From NCBI RefSeq assembly GCF_003265345.1, contig NZ_QFWW01000001.1:325852-389851 (forward strand): 64,000 bases of DNA. The letters run 5' to 3'. Under the pieces are notes generated by a model. The model did not search any database. It worked only from the letters and a program-made list of their open reading frames with translations, and was not told the origin of the DNA. The DNA comes from Lentzea terrae (lineage in GTDB: Bacteria; Actinomycetota; Actinomycetes; Mycobacteriales; Pseudonocardiaceae). Position numbers and translations under genes: made by a program. Of this stretch, positions 34,945-44,600 are shown in pieces (positions within the stretch are counted from its first letter, which is position 1; each line of letters opens with the position of its first letter).

Positions 34945-34949
34945 CGCGG

Positions 34950-35507
34950 GTGCCTCCCTATCACCACGGCGACCTGCGCCGCGCCGTCCTCGCCGCCGCC
35001 GTGGACGCGATCACCGAGCACGGCCCCGCCCAGGTCAGCCTCCGCGACCTCGCCCGCCGGGTCGGCGTGTCGCACGCGGGTCCCGTCCACCACTTCAAGG
35101 ACAAGGCCGGCCTGCTCACCGCACTGGCCGCCGAGGGCTTCGCGCTCCTGGCCGATGCCCTCAACGAGACCCGCGCGCAGACCGGCTCGTTCGTCGAGCT
35201 CGGCGTGACCTACGTGCGGTTCGCCGTCCGGCATCGCGCGCACTTCGAGGTGATGTTCCGGCCGGACCTGCACCACGCCGACGACCCCGCACTGGCCGAG
35301 GCACGCGAACGGGCCGGTGCGGCACTGGCGGGCGGTGTCGAGGCCCTAGGTGAGCAGAAGACCGGTGATCGGCGGACGGCGGGCGTGGCCGCGTGGTCGA
35401 TCGTGCACGGGTTCGCGACGTTGTGGAACACCGGGAACCTGGCGCGGGACGACGACGCCGAGGAGCTGGCGCGGCGGGTCGCGGCGATGCTGTTCGGCGA
35501 CGACTGA
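34950..35507 (+). CDS. TetR-family transcriptional regulator
   Basis: 185 residues from GTG 34950. The N-terminal HTH (RRAVLAAAVDAITEHG ... SLRDLARRVGVSHAGPVHHFKDKAGLLTALA) is standard for TetR; the C-terminal half is a ligand/dimerisation domain of the type with a conserved WSIVHGFATLW helix. Divergent from the DoxX-like operon, with two inverted repeats in the 74-base intergenic region. Likely a repressor of that operon and of itself; the ligand is unknown. Confidence 0.9.
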   Translation: MPPYHHGDLRRAVLAAAVDAITEHGPAQVSLRDLARRVGVSHAGPVHHFKDKAGLLTALAAEGFALLADALNETRAQTGSFVELGVTYVRFAVRHRAHFEVMFRPDLHHADDPALAEARERAGAALAGGVEALGEQKTGDRRTAGVAAWSIVHGFATLWNTGNLARDDDAEELARRVAAMLFGDD

Positions 35508-35510
35508 CGC

Positions 35511-35735
35511 TCAGACCGCCACCCGATCCAGCAGCGGCACTCGCGCCAGCCCCACCAGTGCACCGCCCGCCGTGACCACGCAGGCGACCACGACCGCGGC
35601 GGACAGCGACAGCGTCTGCGCGAGCAACGGTCCCGCCACTGCGCCGGCCATCGTCGCCAGCGCCTCCGCCGAGAGGAAGACCGCGCTGATGCGGCCGAGC
35701 GCCTCGTTCGGCACGACCGCGCACTGCGACAGGCC
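35511..35735 (-). pseudogene. C-terminal remnant of an MFS transporter
   Basis: Reading minus from about 35735: a segment SQCAVVPNEALGRISAVFLS, typical of the loop and helix of MFS exporters (VP.E..GR.SA), then two hydrophobic helices, ending LLDRVAV and a stop. Only about 75 residues of MFS-like sequence remain. The frame is open further upstream but reads through the opposite-strand XRE fragment and is not MFS-like there. So the front two-thirds of the gene is missing, cut at the same spot where a headless XRE gene begins. Confidence 0.65.
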
Positions 35736-36131
35736 TCTGGCCGCACCGTCGCGTCGGTCGCCACCGATGCCGGGCTGTCCGTGCCCTACGTCGCGAACCT
35801 CGAGAACGGCAGGGGAAACCCGACGACGAACGCGTTGCGCCGGCTCGCCACCGCACTCGGCACCGAACTGTCGATCGAGTTCACGACTTCGGGCCCAGCG
35901 GCGGCCACCAGCCCCGCGCCTCCCAGCGTGGTGAAACTCAGCAGGAGCCGCCGGTTCCAGGCGACCGCCGCCGCACTCGCCGAAGCGTCCGGCCAGGAGC
36001 ACCAGGTCGTGTCCGCCCGGCTGATCAGCGCGCTCAGCCTGCTCACCGAGGCGCTCGGCGGCGAGGCCGGCGAACACGACTGGTGGCGGGTGCTCGACGC
36101 GCTCGTCCTCATCGCGGAGCACCCCGCCTGA
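35718..36131 (+). pseudogene. 5'-truncated XRE-family regulator
   Basis: The frame reads LRQASGRTVASVATDAGLSV and on through NLENGRGNPTTNALRRLATALG, an XRE helix-turn-helix in which the usual N-terminal lead-in (start codon and first residues) is absent. About 80 residues follow, ending WWRVLDALVLIAEHPA. No start codon with a ribosome site lies upstream in frame; GTG 35781 would remove helices 1-2. Probably a rearrangement remnant, although an unnoticed short start cannot be excluded. Confidence 0.55.
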
Positions 36132-36435
36132 CGCACGATCGCTTTCGCAGCCCGCCTCGCCGGGCGAGCCGCCGGACAGACCGGCGCGATGCCGACGGCG
36201 CACAAGAAGCACGAGGAAATCGACGTCGGCCCGACCGCGCCCTCGAAATAAACATTTTCGCAATCAGATCTCGCGCCATGTGACGCCGATTTAAATATTC
36301 CACCCAAGCCGACCCGCACTGCCGATCGCAGGCATGACTTAATAGCGCGTGGACGCCGCGGACGCGATTTGACGTATTCGACGGAACCCGAAAAGATCGG
36401 CCGTGCTTCGCTTCACTTGGCGACAGGGGGATGTT
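36132..36435 (+). promoter_or_regulatory. 304-base gene-free region with a candidate promoter for the MFS gene
   Basis: It contains the only markedly AT-rich patch of the area (36245-36300). TTGACG at 36369-36374 is followed after 17 bp by AAAGAT (36392-36397), a reasonable sigma-A-type promoter 38 bases upstream of the MFS start. No coding sequence is convincing here. It marks the edge between the scarred region and the biosynthetic cluster. Confidence 0.4.
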
Positions 36436-37731
36436 TTGACCTCAGGATTCCTGAGCCGGTTTGTGGTGGATGTGAGCCCGCTCCGGGAACGGCGGGACTA
36501 CCGGCTTGTCTTCTCCGGCTATCTGATCTCCGTCCTCGGTAGCCAGATGGCCACGGTCGCCGTCGCGTACCAGGTCTACGTGCTCACCGGGTCGTCGTGG
36601 ATGGTCGGTCTGCTCAGCGTGGTGGAGCTGGTGCCGCAGGTGCTCGGCATGTTGTTGGGCGGGGTGGTGGCCGATCGGATGGACCGGCGGCGGCTGTTGC
36701 TGGTCCTCCAGTGCGTGTCGGTGTTGACCTCCGGTGGGCTGGCGGTCGTGGCGTCGGGGGCCACTACTCCGTTGGTCGCGGTGTTCCTGTTGGTGGCCGT
36801 GCGGGCGTTGCTCGGGGGGCTGACCGCCCCGGCCTACACGGCTCTCAGTGCGCGGGCTGTCGGGCCGAGGCTATTGCCCTCCGCTGCGGCGCTCAACGCG
36901 ATCGTCATCCAGGCCGGTGTGTTCATCGGGCCCGCGATCGGCGGTGTGCTGATCGGGTCGGCCGGGCTGCCCTGGGTGTACTTGGCGGACATGGTGAGCT
37001 TCGCGGTGTTCGCCGTGCTGCTGGCGATGACGAAGCCCGCGCCGCCCGAGCGTTCCGACGCGCACGGCGACGTGGGGCTGCTGGGCATCGGCCGGTCTCT
37101 GACACGTGGTCTCAAGTTCACCAAGGACCAGCCGATCCTGCGCGGGGTCATGCTGATCGACCTCAACGCCATGGTGTTCGGGATGCCCAGGGCGTTGTTC
37201 CCGGCGTTCGGCACCGCCGTGTTCGCCGCCGGGCCGGAGAGCGTCGGCCTGTTGTACGCCGCACCGGCGGCCGGCGCGTTGCTGGCGGCGCTGGGCAGCG
37301 GCTGGGTCGGGCGGGTGCACCGGCTCGGGCACCTGACCCTGTACTCGGTCGCGGCCTGGGGTGCCGCCATCGCTGTTTTCGGTCTCGTCACGTCGTTTCC
37401 GATCGCGTTGGTCGCGCTCGCCGTGGCCGGAGCGGCCGACGTCGTGTCGGAGATGTGCCGCAGCACGCTGGTGCAGCGCTCGGTCCCCGACGAGCTGCGC
37501 GGACGGGTCAGCGGACTGTGGCTGGCCCAGACGAACGCCGCGCCGCGACTCGGTGACGCCAGGGCAGGCGCGATCGCCAGCCTGGCGTCACCGGCGTTGG
37601 CCGCTCTCTCCGGTGGGCTGCTGTGCATCGCCGGCGTCGTCGTGTGCGCCTGGCTGCTGCCCGACCTGCGCAAGGCCGTCAACACCGAACACGAGCCCGA
37701 GCCACGAGCCACCGAACCCGCACAGGAGTGA
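36436..37731 (+). CDS. MFS exporter at the edge of the biosynthetic cluster
   Basis: About 431 residues from TTG 36436, which follows AGGGGGATGTT; GTG 36403 is an alternative without a ribosome site. Twelve membrane helices of the MFS_3/EntS type: YRLVFSGYLISVLGSQMATVAVAYQVY, then VVADRMDRRRLLL between helices 2 and 3, and RSVPDELRGRVSGLWLAQ between 10 and 11. EntS-like proteins export siderophores and other nonribosomal products. It converges on the NRPS operon and is presumably the exporter and self-resistance gene of the cluster. Specificity is inferred from position. Confidence 0.88.
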   Translation: MTSGFLSRFVVDVSPLRERRDYRLVFSGYLISVLGSQMATVAVAYQVYVLTGSSWMVGLLSVVELVPQVLGMLLGGVVADRMDRRRLLLVLQCVSVLTSGGLAVVASGATTPLVAVFLLVAVRALLGGLTAPAYTALSARAVGPRLLPSAAALNAIVIQAGVFIGPAIGGVLIGSAGLPWVYLADMVSFAVFAVLLAMTKPAPPERSDAHGDVGLLGIGRSLTRGLKFTKDQPILRGVMLIDLNAMVFGMPRALFPAFGTAVFAAGPESVGLLYAAPAAGALLAALGSGWVGRVHRLGHLTLYSVAAWGAAIAVFGLVTSFPIALVALAVAGAADVVSEMCRSTLVQRSVPDELRGRVSGLWLAQTNAAPRLGDARAGAIASLASPALAALSGGLLCIAGVVVCAWLLPDLRKAVNTEHEPEPRATEPAQE

Positions 37732-37750
37732 GCCGCACGGGCCGGGCGGG

Positions 37751-38623
37751 TCAGCCGACCTGCCGGCCCCGGTACCGTTCCAGTCCCCGCACCGCCGACC
37801 GCACGTCCCCGGCGTGGCGGTCGGTCAACGCCGAGACCCACCGCTCCAGCCCCATTCCGAGACACGCCGAGTACGCGAACCCGTTGTCCGGCAAGGTGAT
37901 GTCGCACCGCTCGGAGAAGAAATTGCGGTGGAAGTTGACCGATGCGATCGCCACCCCGCGTTCGCTGACGAGTTCCTGCTTGACCGGGATCAGCCGCTGC
38001 ATCTTCGCCCGCGGCCCGTCGGAGTCGAAGAAGGGATCGGTCGCGTCACGCAGCGTCGCGTTCACGTCGAGCGCCTTCGCGAACGCGACGAGCCGCTGCC
38101 GGGCCTGTTCCACGAACTCGCCCACGGTGTCGGCGCCACCGATCCGGACGATCTCCCGCATCGAGAAGCTGAGCAGCCGGTCCAGCCCGACGTACTCCTT
38201 CTCCTGCCGAAAGCACCGGGCTCGGGTGGTGACCGTCGTCCGCTCGTCCACGGAGGTCCCGCTCAAGGAGAAGTACACGTTGTAACAGGCCGCCGAGGGC
38301 AGGACGTACCCGCTGTCGGCCAACATGTCGGCGCGCACGGTGTCCCGGTCCGCGGTGTGCGCCGACATGTCGGCGAGCTGGTCGGCACGCAGCCCCGTGA
38401 CCATCATCCCCAGCTGGGGGAAGTTGTCGAAGTAGTCGATCCGCTTGAGGTCGGCGACCTGAAGCAGCGGCGGGTACGACACCTCGTCGGCCCCGAACTC
38501 CCGGGCCCAGTCGAGGAAACAGGCGTCCAGCAGCCCGACGAGCCGCAGCATGTCCGGACCGATGGTCGCCAACCCGTCGGCCGCTCCCGACCGGGGACTC
38601 TCCCGACGTGTCCGCACGGTCAC
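37751..38623 (-). CDS. amino acid:[carrier protein] ligase, truncated class II synthetase-like
   Basis: 290 residues, far shorter than seryl-tRNA synthetase and lacking a tRNA-binding arm. Class II core signs: motif 2 region TRARCFRQEKEYVGLDRLLSFSMREIVRIG and motif 3 CLGMGLERW. The cysteines in SAACYNVYF and YSACLGMG, with the Glu of FRQE, correspond to the zinc ligands of Bradyrhizobium Bll0957-type ligases, which load glycine or alanine onto a stand-alone carrier protein instead of tRNA. Its GTG start overlaps the stop of a carrier protein gene, the family's normal partner. So it likely charges that carrier protein with a small amino acid. The amino acid is not determinable here. Confidence 0.85.
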   Translation of the reverse strand: MTVRTRRESPRSGAADGLATIGPDMLRLVGLLDACFLDWAREFGADEVSYPPLLQVADLKRIDYFDNFPQLGMMVTGLRADQLADMSAHTADRDTVRADMLADSGYVLPSAACYNVYFSLSGTSVDERTTVTTRARCFRQEKEYVGLDRLLSFSMREIVRIGGADTVGEFVEQARQRLVAFAKALDVNATLRDATDPFFDSDGPRAKMQRLIPVKQELVSERGVAIASVNFHRNFFSERCDITLPDNGFAYSACLGMGLERWVSALTDRHAGDVRSAVRGLERYRGRQVG

Positions 38624-38856
38624 CGCACCAAGAAGTGGTCGTTGATCATGCGGAGGGTCCGGAAGGACTCCAGCTGCACGTCGTCGGACAGCAGCGGCTC
38701 ACCCCTCAGCTCCTCCACGAACAGCAGGAGGGAGATGAACTCCAGCGAACTCACGATCCTGCTGTCGATGATGTCCAGGTCAATGTCGATGTCCTCCAGC
38801 TCCGGGTGCTTGTCCAGCACCCACTTGCGCAACTCGTCGAGCAGGCCGTCGTTCAT
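38620..38856 (-). CDS. free-standing carrier protein, partner of the aminoacyl ligase
   Basis: 78 residues, acidic, from ATG 38856 with GAGGAGA upstream. Helix II begins with DSRIVSSLEF, with Ser37 as the likely phosphopantetheine site (SSLEF where DSL is usual). Between the P450 (44 bases upstream) and the ligase (GTGA overlap), so the loaded aminoacyl thioester could be oxidised by the P450. This matches the carrier proteins found beside Bll0957-type ligases. Confidence 0.85.
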   Translation of the reverse strand: MNDGLLDELRKWVLDKHPELEDIDIDLDIIDSRIVSSLEFISLLLFVEELRGEPLLSDDVQLESFRTLRMINDHFLVR

Positions 38857-38900
38857 CGTCGTCTCCTCAGCAAAGTGGTCCACCGACCCGGAATGCCGCG

Positions 38901-40076
38901 TCACCGGCGGCGCAGCCGCACGGGGATGTGTCCCGCCCGGCGGAAGATGTGGCCGGTGATCCCGGGCGGCGAACCGCCGACCGCCTCCGGCTCGAGGAAC
39001 CGTTCCCGCAGGACGCCGAGCAGTGTGTGGAACTCCCGCTCGGCCAGGAACATGCCCGGACACGCGTGCTGGCCGACCCCGAACGTCAACGCGCCCCGCT
39101 CGGCGCGCCCGAGCCGGAACCGCTCCGGCTCGGTGAACGCCCGCTCATCCCGGTTGGCGCTGGCAATCGAGAGCAGCACGGCGCTGCGCCTGCCGATCGG
39201 AGTTCCGCCGATCTCCAGGTCCTTCGCCGCGAACCGCAGCACCGAGTGCAGCGGCGGCTCCCAGCGCAGGCTCTCCTGGACGGCGGGTGCGATGGCGTCC
39301 TGATCGCGCCACACCTCGGCCAGCACGTCGGGGAAGCTCAGCAGGCAGTGCATGATGTTCGAGATCGCCGAGACACTGGTCTCGGTACCCGCGACCAGCA
39401 TCAGCATGATGGTGCCCAGCAGTTCCGACTCGCCGATCCCCGCCGACCGGGTGGTGTCGGCGTGGCGCAGCCGGTCGATGATGGAACCTTCGGGCAGCCG
39501 GTCGCGGTCGGCCAGCAGGTTGCGGAAGTAGTCCTCCACGACCTGTTTGGCCTTGTGCGCCGGTTCGAGCTCGCCTTTCGGGTAGTCGAGCACCCGCACG
39601 ATCGGGCGCATCTGCTCGTAGAGCCACGGCGCGTCATCCGGCGGGACGCCCATGAGCCGGCACACCACCCCGTACGGCACGGCGACCGCGATCCGCGAGA
39701 CGAAATCGACCTCGCCGTCGTCGGGCAGGCCGTCCACCACTGAGTCCACCACTGGTCTGATCACGTCCCGGAGGTGGACCGCTACCGCCGACGCGCCGAA
39801 GAACGGGTTGACCAGCCGCCGCAGCGTCCGGTGCGCCTCTCCGTCGGTGTCGAGCATGTTGCGGCCGAACATGAGTCGGCTGGCGCGCAACACGAAGTCC
39901 GCCGCGAGATCGGCGCGGGCCAACCCGTCACGTACGTCGGCATGTGCGGTGACGACGTAACAGCCGCTGGGCTCCGAGAAGTGCACTGGCTCGGTGGCGC
40001 GCAGGTGCGCGTACACGGGCCACGGGTCGAGCAGGAACTGGTCCTGTCCGAAGTCGAGGGTGTGCTGCACCGTCAT
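38901..40076 (-). CDS. cytochrome P450
   Basis: 391 residues, typical soluble bacterial P450. I-helix oxygen-activation motif AGTETS, K-helix ESLRWEPP (ExxR), and heme loop FGVGQHACPG with the cysteine thiolate ligand. Start ATG overlaps the GAF gene stop (ATGA). It lies in the minus-strand NRPS operon just before the carrier protein and aminoacyl ligase, and P450s in such settings often hydroxylate carrier-bound amino acids. Actual substrate unknown. Redox partners are not encoded nearby. Confidence 0.93.
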   Translation of the reverse strand: MTVQHTLDFGQDQFLLDPWPVYAHLRATEPVHFSEPSGCYVVTAHADVRDGLARADLAADFVLRASRLMFGRNMLDTDGEAHRTLRRLVNPFFGASAVAVHLRDVIRPVVDSVVDGLPDDGEVDFVSRIAVAVPYGVVCRLMGVPPDDAPWLYEQMRPIVRVLDYPKGELEPAHKAKQVVEDYFRNLLADRDRLPEGSIIDRLRHADTTRSAGIGESELLGTIMLMLVAGTETSVSAISNIMHCLLSFPDVLAEVWRDQDAIAPAVQESLRWEPPLHSVLRFAAKDLEIGGTPIGRRSAVLLSIASANRDERAFTEPERFRLGRAERGALTFGVGQHACPGMFLAEREFHTLLGVLRERFLEPEAVGGSPPGITGHIFRRAGHIPVRLRRR

Positions 40077-40711
40077 CGCTCCGCCAGCGCCCTGTGCAGC
40101 CGGGCGACCTCCACCGCCATGGTGATCTGCCGTCCGAGTTCGCCCGCGAGCGCGACGTCGGACGCGCCGAACTCGGCCTTCTTCCGGACTCCGGCGCGCA
40201 CCAGTGTCAGCGTCCCGAACATCCGGCCGCGCGCCGAGAGCGGGATCAGCAGCGCCGAGAGCACCCCCAGTTCGGCCGCGTCGCTCCGCGACTTCTCCGT
40301 GGCGCTGCCGCCCGACTCGGCGTAGACGACCTGCTTGCCCTCGGCCAGCACGTCGGGTGTCCGGTCACCGAGTCCCGCCGCGCCGTCGGCGAAGAACGCC
40401 AGTTGGCGTGCCACCACGGCGGGATCGAGGCCGACGACGTGCTCGGTGACCGTCTCAGCGGGTACTTCCCCGTCCACCAGGGAGATGCGGCTGACGTCGG
40501 CGAGGAACGCCACGCTCGCACGTGCCACTTCCCGCAGCGAGACGTCGAGGTCGACGGTGCCGGACAGCGCCGCTCCGCAGTGCGCGAGGAAACCGAGCGC
40601 CTCCTCGGCGGACTTGCGGCCGACGATGTAGCGGATCGCCACGCCCCAGGTCTCCTGGGTGCTCGACGTGCTCGAAGTGGTGGATGTGGTGGATGTGCCG
40701 TTGTCGTCCAT
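40073..40711 (-). CDS. single GAF-domain protein inside the NRPS operon
   Basis: 212 residues. After a Thr/Ser-rich N-terminus (about residues 5-18), the rest is a GAF domain (SLREVARASVAFLADVSRISLVDG ... LIPLSARGRMFGTLTLVR ... LAGELGRQITMAVEVARLH). No kinase, cyclase or DNA-binding part. GAF domains bind small molecules or cofactors. Its tight coupling to a P450 (ATGA overlap) and its place behind a PAS-PAS protein suggest a part in the chemistry or in sensing the product. No precedent is known to me. Confidence 0.85.
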   Translation of the reverse strand: MDDNGTSTTSTTSSTSSTQETWGVAIRYIVGRKSAEEALGFLAHCGAALSGTVDLDVSLREVARASVAFLADVSRISLVDGEVPAETVTEHVVGLDPAVVARQLAFFADGAAGLGDRTPDVLAEGKQVVYAESGGSATEKSRSDAAELGVLSALLIPLSARGRMFGTLTLVRAGVRKKAEFGASDVALAGELGRQITMAVEVARLHRALAER

Positions 40712-40729
40712 GTGATGCTCGCTTCCCGC

Positions 40730-41662
40730 TCAGTCGTTGCGTGGCCAGCCGAAACCGCTCGGAACGGTGAGCTCGGCGTCCGGGTCGTGGTCGGAGAACA
40801 GGAAGCAGCGGGTGTTCTCGAACCTGCCGTCCTTGAGCCGCAGACCGGAGTAGATGATCACCGGCTCGGACTCGCCGTCCTTGCGCAGCAGCCGCGCCCG
40901 GAAGTTGATCACCGGTTCGCCCTCGACCAGCCTGCGCAGCAGGTCCTCGACGATCGCCTTGTTCGAATGGATCTTGCGGACGTGGTGGCCGACGTACTCG
41001 TCGCGGTGGTCCTGGTAGCCCAGCAGTTCCAGTTCCATCCGGTTGGCCCGGAGAATGAGGCCGTTGAACCCGACGAAGTGCACCCCGGCGGGCGCGCCCT
41101 CGAAGAAGTCCTCCAGCTCCTCCAGCCGGGTCTGCTTCTCCTCCTGGCTGAGCCCGGCGAGCACGTCGTCCGCGTCGTGGTTGACCAGCTGGGCGCCCCA
41201 GATGAAGGCGTCCTCGTTGGTGCCCGGCGCGCCGTGCACCTCGATGTGCGGGTTCACGCTGGGCAGCTGCGAGATCAGCCGCCGGCGCACGAACCACCGG
41301 GTCGCCACCCACTCGCCGGCGACGAACCGCGCGGACACGTCGATCAGCACGTCGCACGTCGAGCCGTCCGCGGTGCGCAGAGCCGCTTCGACGTTGTTCA
41401 GCCGCGCACCGCCGGCGAGCCGGTCCCGCAGCGACCCGGCCAGGGCGGGATCGGCGAAGAAGTCGGCGAAGTTCCGGCCGACGATCTCGTCCCGCCGGTC
41501 CAGCGCACCCAGGATCTGCAGCATCGCGATGTTGGCGGACCGCACCGTGCCGTCGTTGTCGGTGATCTGCAACCCCAAGGGGGCGTTGACGAAGAAGTCC
41601 TCCAACTGCTGGAGCCGGGCCAGCTCCTCGTTCGTCGTGGCCTGCTCGATACCTGAACTCAC
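40730..41662 (-). CDS. tandem PAS-domain protein without output domain, in the NRPS operon
   Basis: 310 residues from a GTG overlapping the NRPS stop (GTGA). Two PAS domains: first around residues 15-130 (LEDFFVNAPLGLQITDNDGT ... FADFF), second around 175-295 (LEDFFEGAPAGVHFVGFNGL ... HHVRKIHSN). Both begin with the same LEDFF.(N/G)AP phrase, so they arose by duplication. Nothing resembling a kinase, phosphatase or HTH follows. PAS domains bind heme, flavin or small ligands. Being embedded between an NRPS and a GAF protein, it may act as a biosynthetic accessory or partner; this is inference. Confidence 0.85.
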   Translation of the reverse strand: MSSGIEQATTNEELARLQQLEDFFVNAPLGLQITDNDGTVRSANIAMLQILGALDRRDEIVGRNFADFFADPALAGSLRDRLAGGARLNNVEAALRTADGSTCDVLIDVSARFVAGEWVATRWFVRRRLISQLPSVNPHIEVHGAPGTNEDAFIWGAQLVNHDADDVLAGLSQEEKQTRLEELEDFFEGAPAGVHFVGFNGLILRANRMELELLGYQDHRDEYVGHHVRKIHSNKAIVEDLLRRLVEGEPVINFRARLLRKDGESEPVIIYSGLRLKDGRFENTRCFLFSDHDPDAELTVPSGFGWPRND

Positions 41663-44600
41663 GGTGTCTCCTCGTCGTCGGTGTCGTTGACGTCTCGCGG
41701 CGCGTGCTCCACTGCTCCGGCCAGCGCGCGGACGGTGCGGAGTTCGAAAAAACGCTGGAACGGGATCTCGACGCCGAGCGAGTCCCGGACCCGACCCAGC
41801 ACGCGCATGGCGAGCAGGGAATGCCCGCCCAACGCGAAGAAGTCGTCGGACAGCCCGATGTGGTCGGCACCGAGCAGCTCGCTCCAGATCGCCGCGATCT
41901 CCCGTTGTGCGGCGGTGACCGGCAGCGGGGCGGGAACAGGCGACGGATCGGCCTTTTGTTCGGCCAGTGCCCTCCGGTCCACCTTGCCGCTGGGCGTCAG
42001 CGGCAGGTCGGCAACGACGCGGATCGTCGACGGAACCTGGTGGGCGGGCAGCGACAGCCGCAGGAAGTCCAGCAGCAGTTCGGGTGTCGGTTCCGTCCCC
42101 GGCTCGGGTACCACGGCGCACACCAGCCGGGTACCGCCCGCCGAGTCGACCGGGACGACCGCCGCCCGTGCGACCTCCGGGTGGGACCGCACGGCCCGCT
42201 CGACCTCCGCCAGACCGACGCGGAATCCGCGGATCTTCACGATCCCGCTGTCCCGTCCGAGGAGTTCGAGGGTGCCGTCGGGCCGGTAGCGGCCCCGGTC
42301 ACCGGTTTCGTACAGCAGGCGGCGCGATCCCGCCGGGGCGAACGGATCCGGGCGGAACCGGTCGTCCGAGTCGAGGTAGCCGTCCGCGGGTGCGGCACCT
42401 CCGACGTGGACGGAGCCGGGCAGCCCGGCCGGAACCGGCCGCAGCGACGGGTCCAGCACGTACACCGAGGTGTTCGCGATGGGCCTGCCGAGCGGCACGG
42501 TCGCCGCGTCGCCCAACTCCGCGGTGTCGAACCAGGTGCAGTCCGCCGCGACTTCGGTGGACCCGTACAGGTTCCACAGCGTCGCGCCCGGCACCTGGCG
42601 GTGGAAGCGGGAGACGAGGTCCACGGGCAGTTCCTCGCCGCTGCTGATCCAGTGGCGCAGCCGCGGCAGGCGGTCACCGAGGTCGGGGAACGCCTCCAGG
42701 AGCGCGTGCAGCAGTGACGGGACCAGGGTCATCCGGGTGACGCGGTGCGCGTCGAGGCTCCGCACCAGGGCAGGAGCGTCGCGCACCACCTCGTCGGGCA
42801 GCACCACCGTGGGAACGCCGCGCAGCAGTCCGCCGAACATCTCCCCCAGGGAGTCGACGAACCCGAGCGCCGTCTTGTGGACGCACACGTCGTCCGCCTC
42901 GAACGGCCGTTCGTCCCACAGCCACGCCAGGCGGTTGACCATGGCCGAATGCACACCGCGCACGCCCTTGGGGCGGCCGGTGGAGCCCGACGTGTAGAGC
43001 ACGTAGGCGAGGTCGTCCGGCGCATCCGCCGCCGGCGGTGCGGTTGTGGGCCACCCACCGAGGTCGGCGTCGACGGTGATCGTCGGCAGGTCGGTGCCGG
43101 GCAGGCGGTCGCGGTCGCCGGTCGTCGTGAGCACGAGCCGGACGGGTGCGTTCTCCAGCGGCCACGCGAGGTGCGCGGCGGGGTAGGCGGGGTCCAGTGG
43201 CAGGTACGCGCCGCCCGCCTTCAGCACGGCCAAGACGCTGATCACCGACAGCACGGACCTCCGCTGGTGCACCGCGACGAGCGCACCCGCCTCGATCCCC
43301 TTCTCCCGCAGCAGGTTCGCCAGCCGGTTGGCCCGCTCCTCGACGTCGCGGTAGGTCAGTGCGGTGCCCGATGCCGGCACGAGCGCGGGCGCGTCCGGGG
43401 TGCGGGCGACCTGCTCGGCGAACAGTTCGTGCAGGCGACGTGCCGGAACCTCCAGCGAACGCCCCCGGACGTGCGGCGCCACCGCGTCGGCGAGGGTCAG
43501 CCGCGACAACGGCTCGTCCGGGGCGTCCAGCGCCACCCCGATCAGACTGCTCAGGTTGTCCGCGAACATCCCGGCGCCGCCCTCGGTGAACAGGTCCCGG
43601 TTGTACTCCCACGCACAGCGGTAGCCGTCGGACTCGCGCACGGACAGCGCCAGGTCGAACCGGGTCGTCTCCCGTTCGACGCGCAACGCGCCGACGTCCA
43701 CGCCGGGCAGCCGCCACGGCACCGGGTTGGCGTTCTGGTAGGTCAACACCACCTGTGCCACGGGGTCGCGTGCCGGATCGCGGTCCGGGCGCAGGTGGGC
43801 CACCAGCTGGTCGAAGGGCAGGTCCTGGTGGGCGAACGCGTCCACGTAGCTCTCGTGCACCCGCCCCAGCAGTTCGCGGAACGACGGGTCCCCGGACAGG
43901 TCCACCCGCAGCACCAGCGTGTTGATGAAACAGCCGACGACCTTCTCCAACTCGGCTCGGTTGCGGTTGGCCACCACCGTGCCGATCGCCAGGTCGTCCT
44001 GCTCGGTGTACCGGTGGAGCAGCGCGAACAACGCCGTCATGAAGAACACGAACGGCGAGACGTCCTCCAGCCGGGCGAATTCGTCCAGTCGCGCCGCCGA
44101 CGCTCCGGTCAGGGCGAACCGCGTCCGGCCGCCTCGGTGGCCGCGCCGGGCGGGACGGGCCAGCTCGGCGGGCGGCACGCTGACCGGCGGCAGGCCGTCC
44201 AGCCGTTCCCGCCAGTGGCTCACCAGCCGCTCGAGGGGTTCACCGGTCAGCCACTCCCGTTGCCAGCGGGCGAAGTCCCCGTACCGGATCGGTGGTGGAG
44301 CGGGCTCGGGCCCACCCCGGTAGGCGTCCGCGAGCTCGCCGGCGAGGATGCCGAGCGACCAGCCGTCACCGACGATGTGGTGCAGGCACAGGACGAGCAC
44401 GTGGAGGTCGGGACGCGCACGCAGCAGCCGCACGCGGAACAGCGGCCCTGCACCGAGGTCCATCGGTTCGGCGACGATCCCGGCCGCCCGTCGCGCCAGG
44501 TCGTCCTCGGCCGCCTCGTCGACCGGCAGCCGTACCGGCCGGAACGGCGTCACCCTGGCGACAGGCTCGCCGTCGACCACCGGGAACGCGGTGCGCAGCG

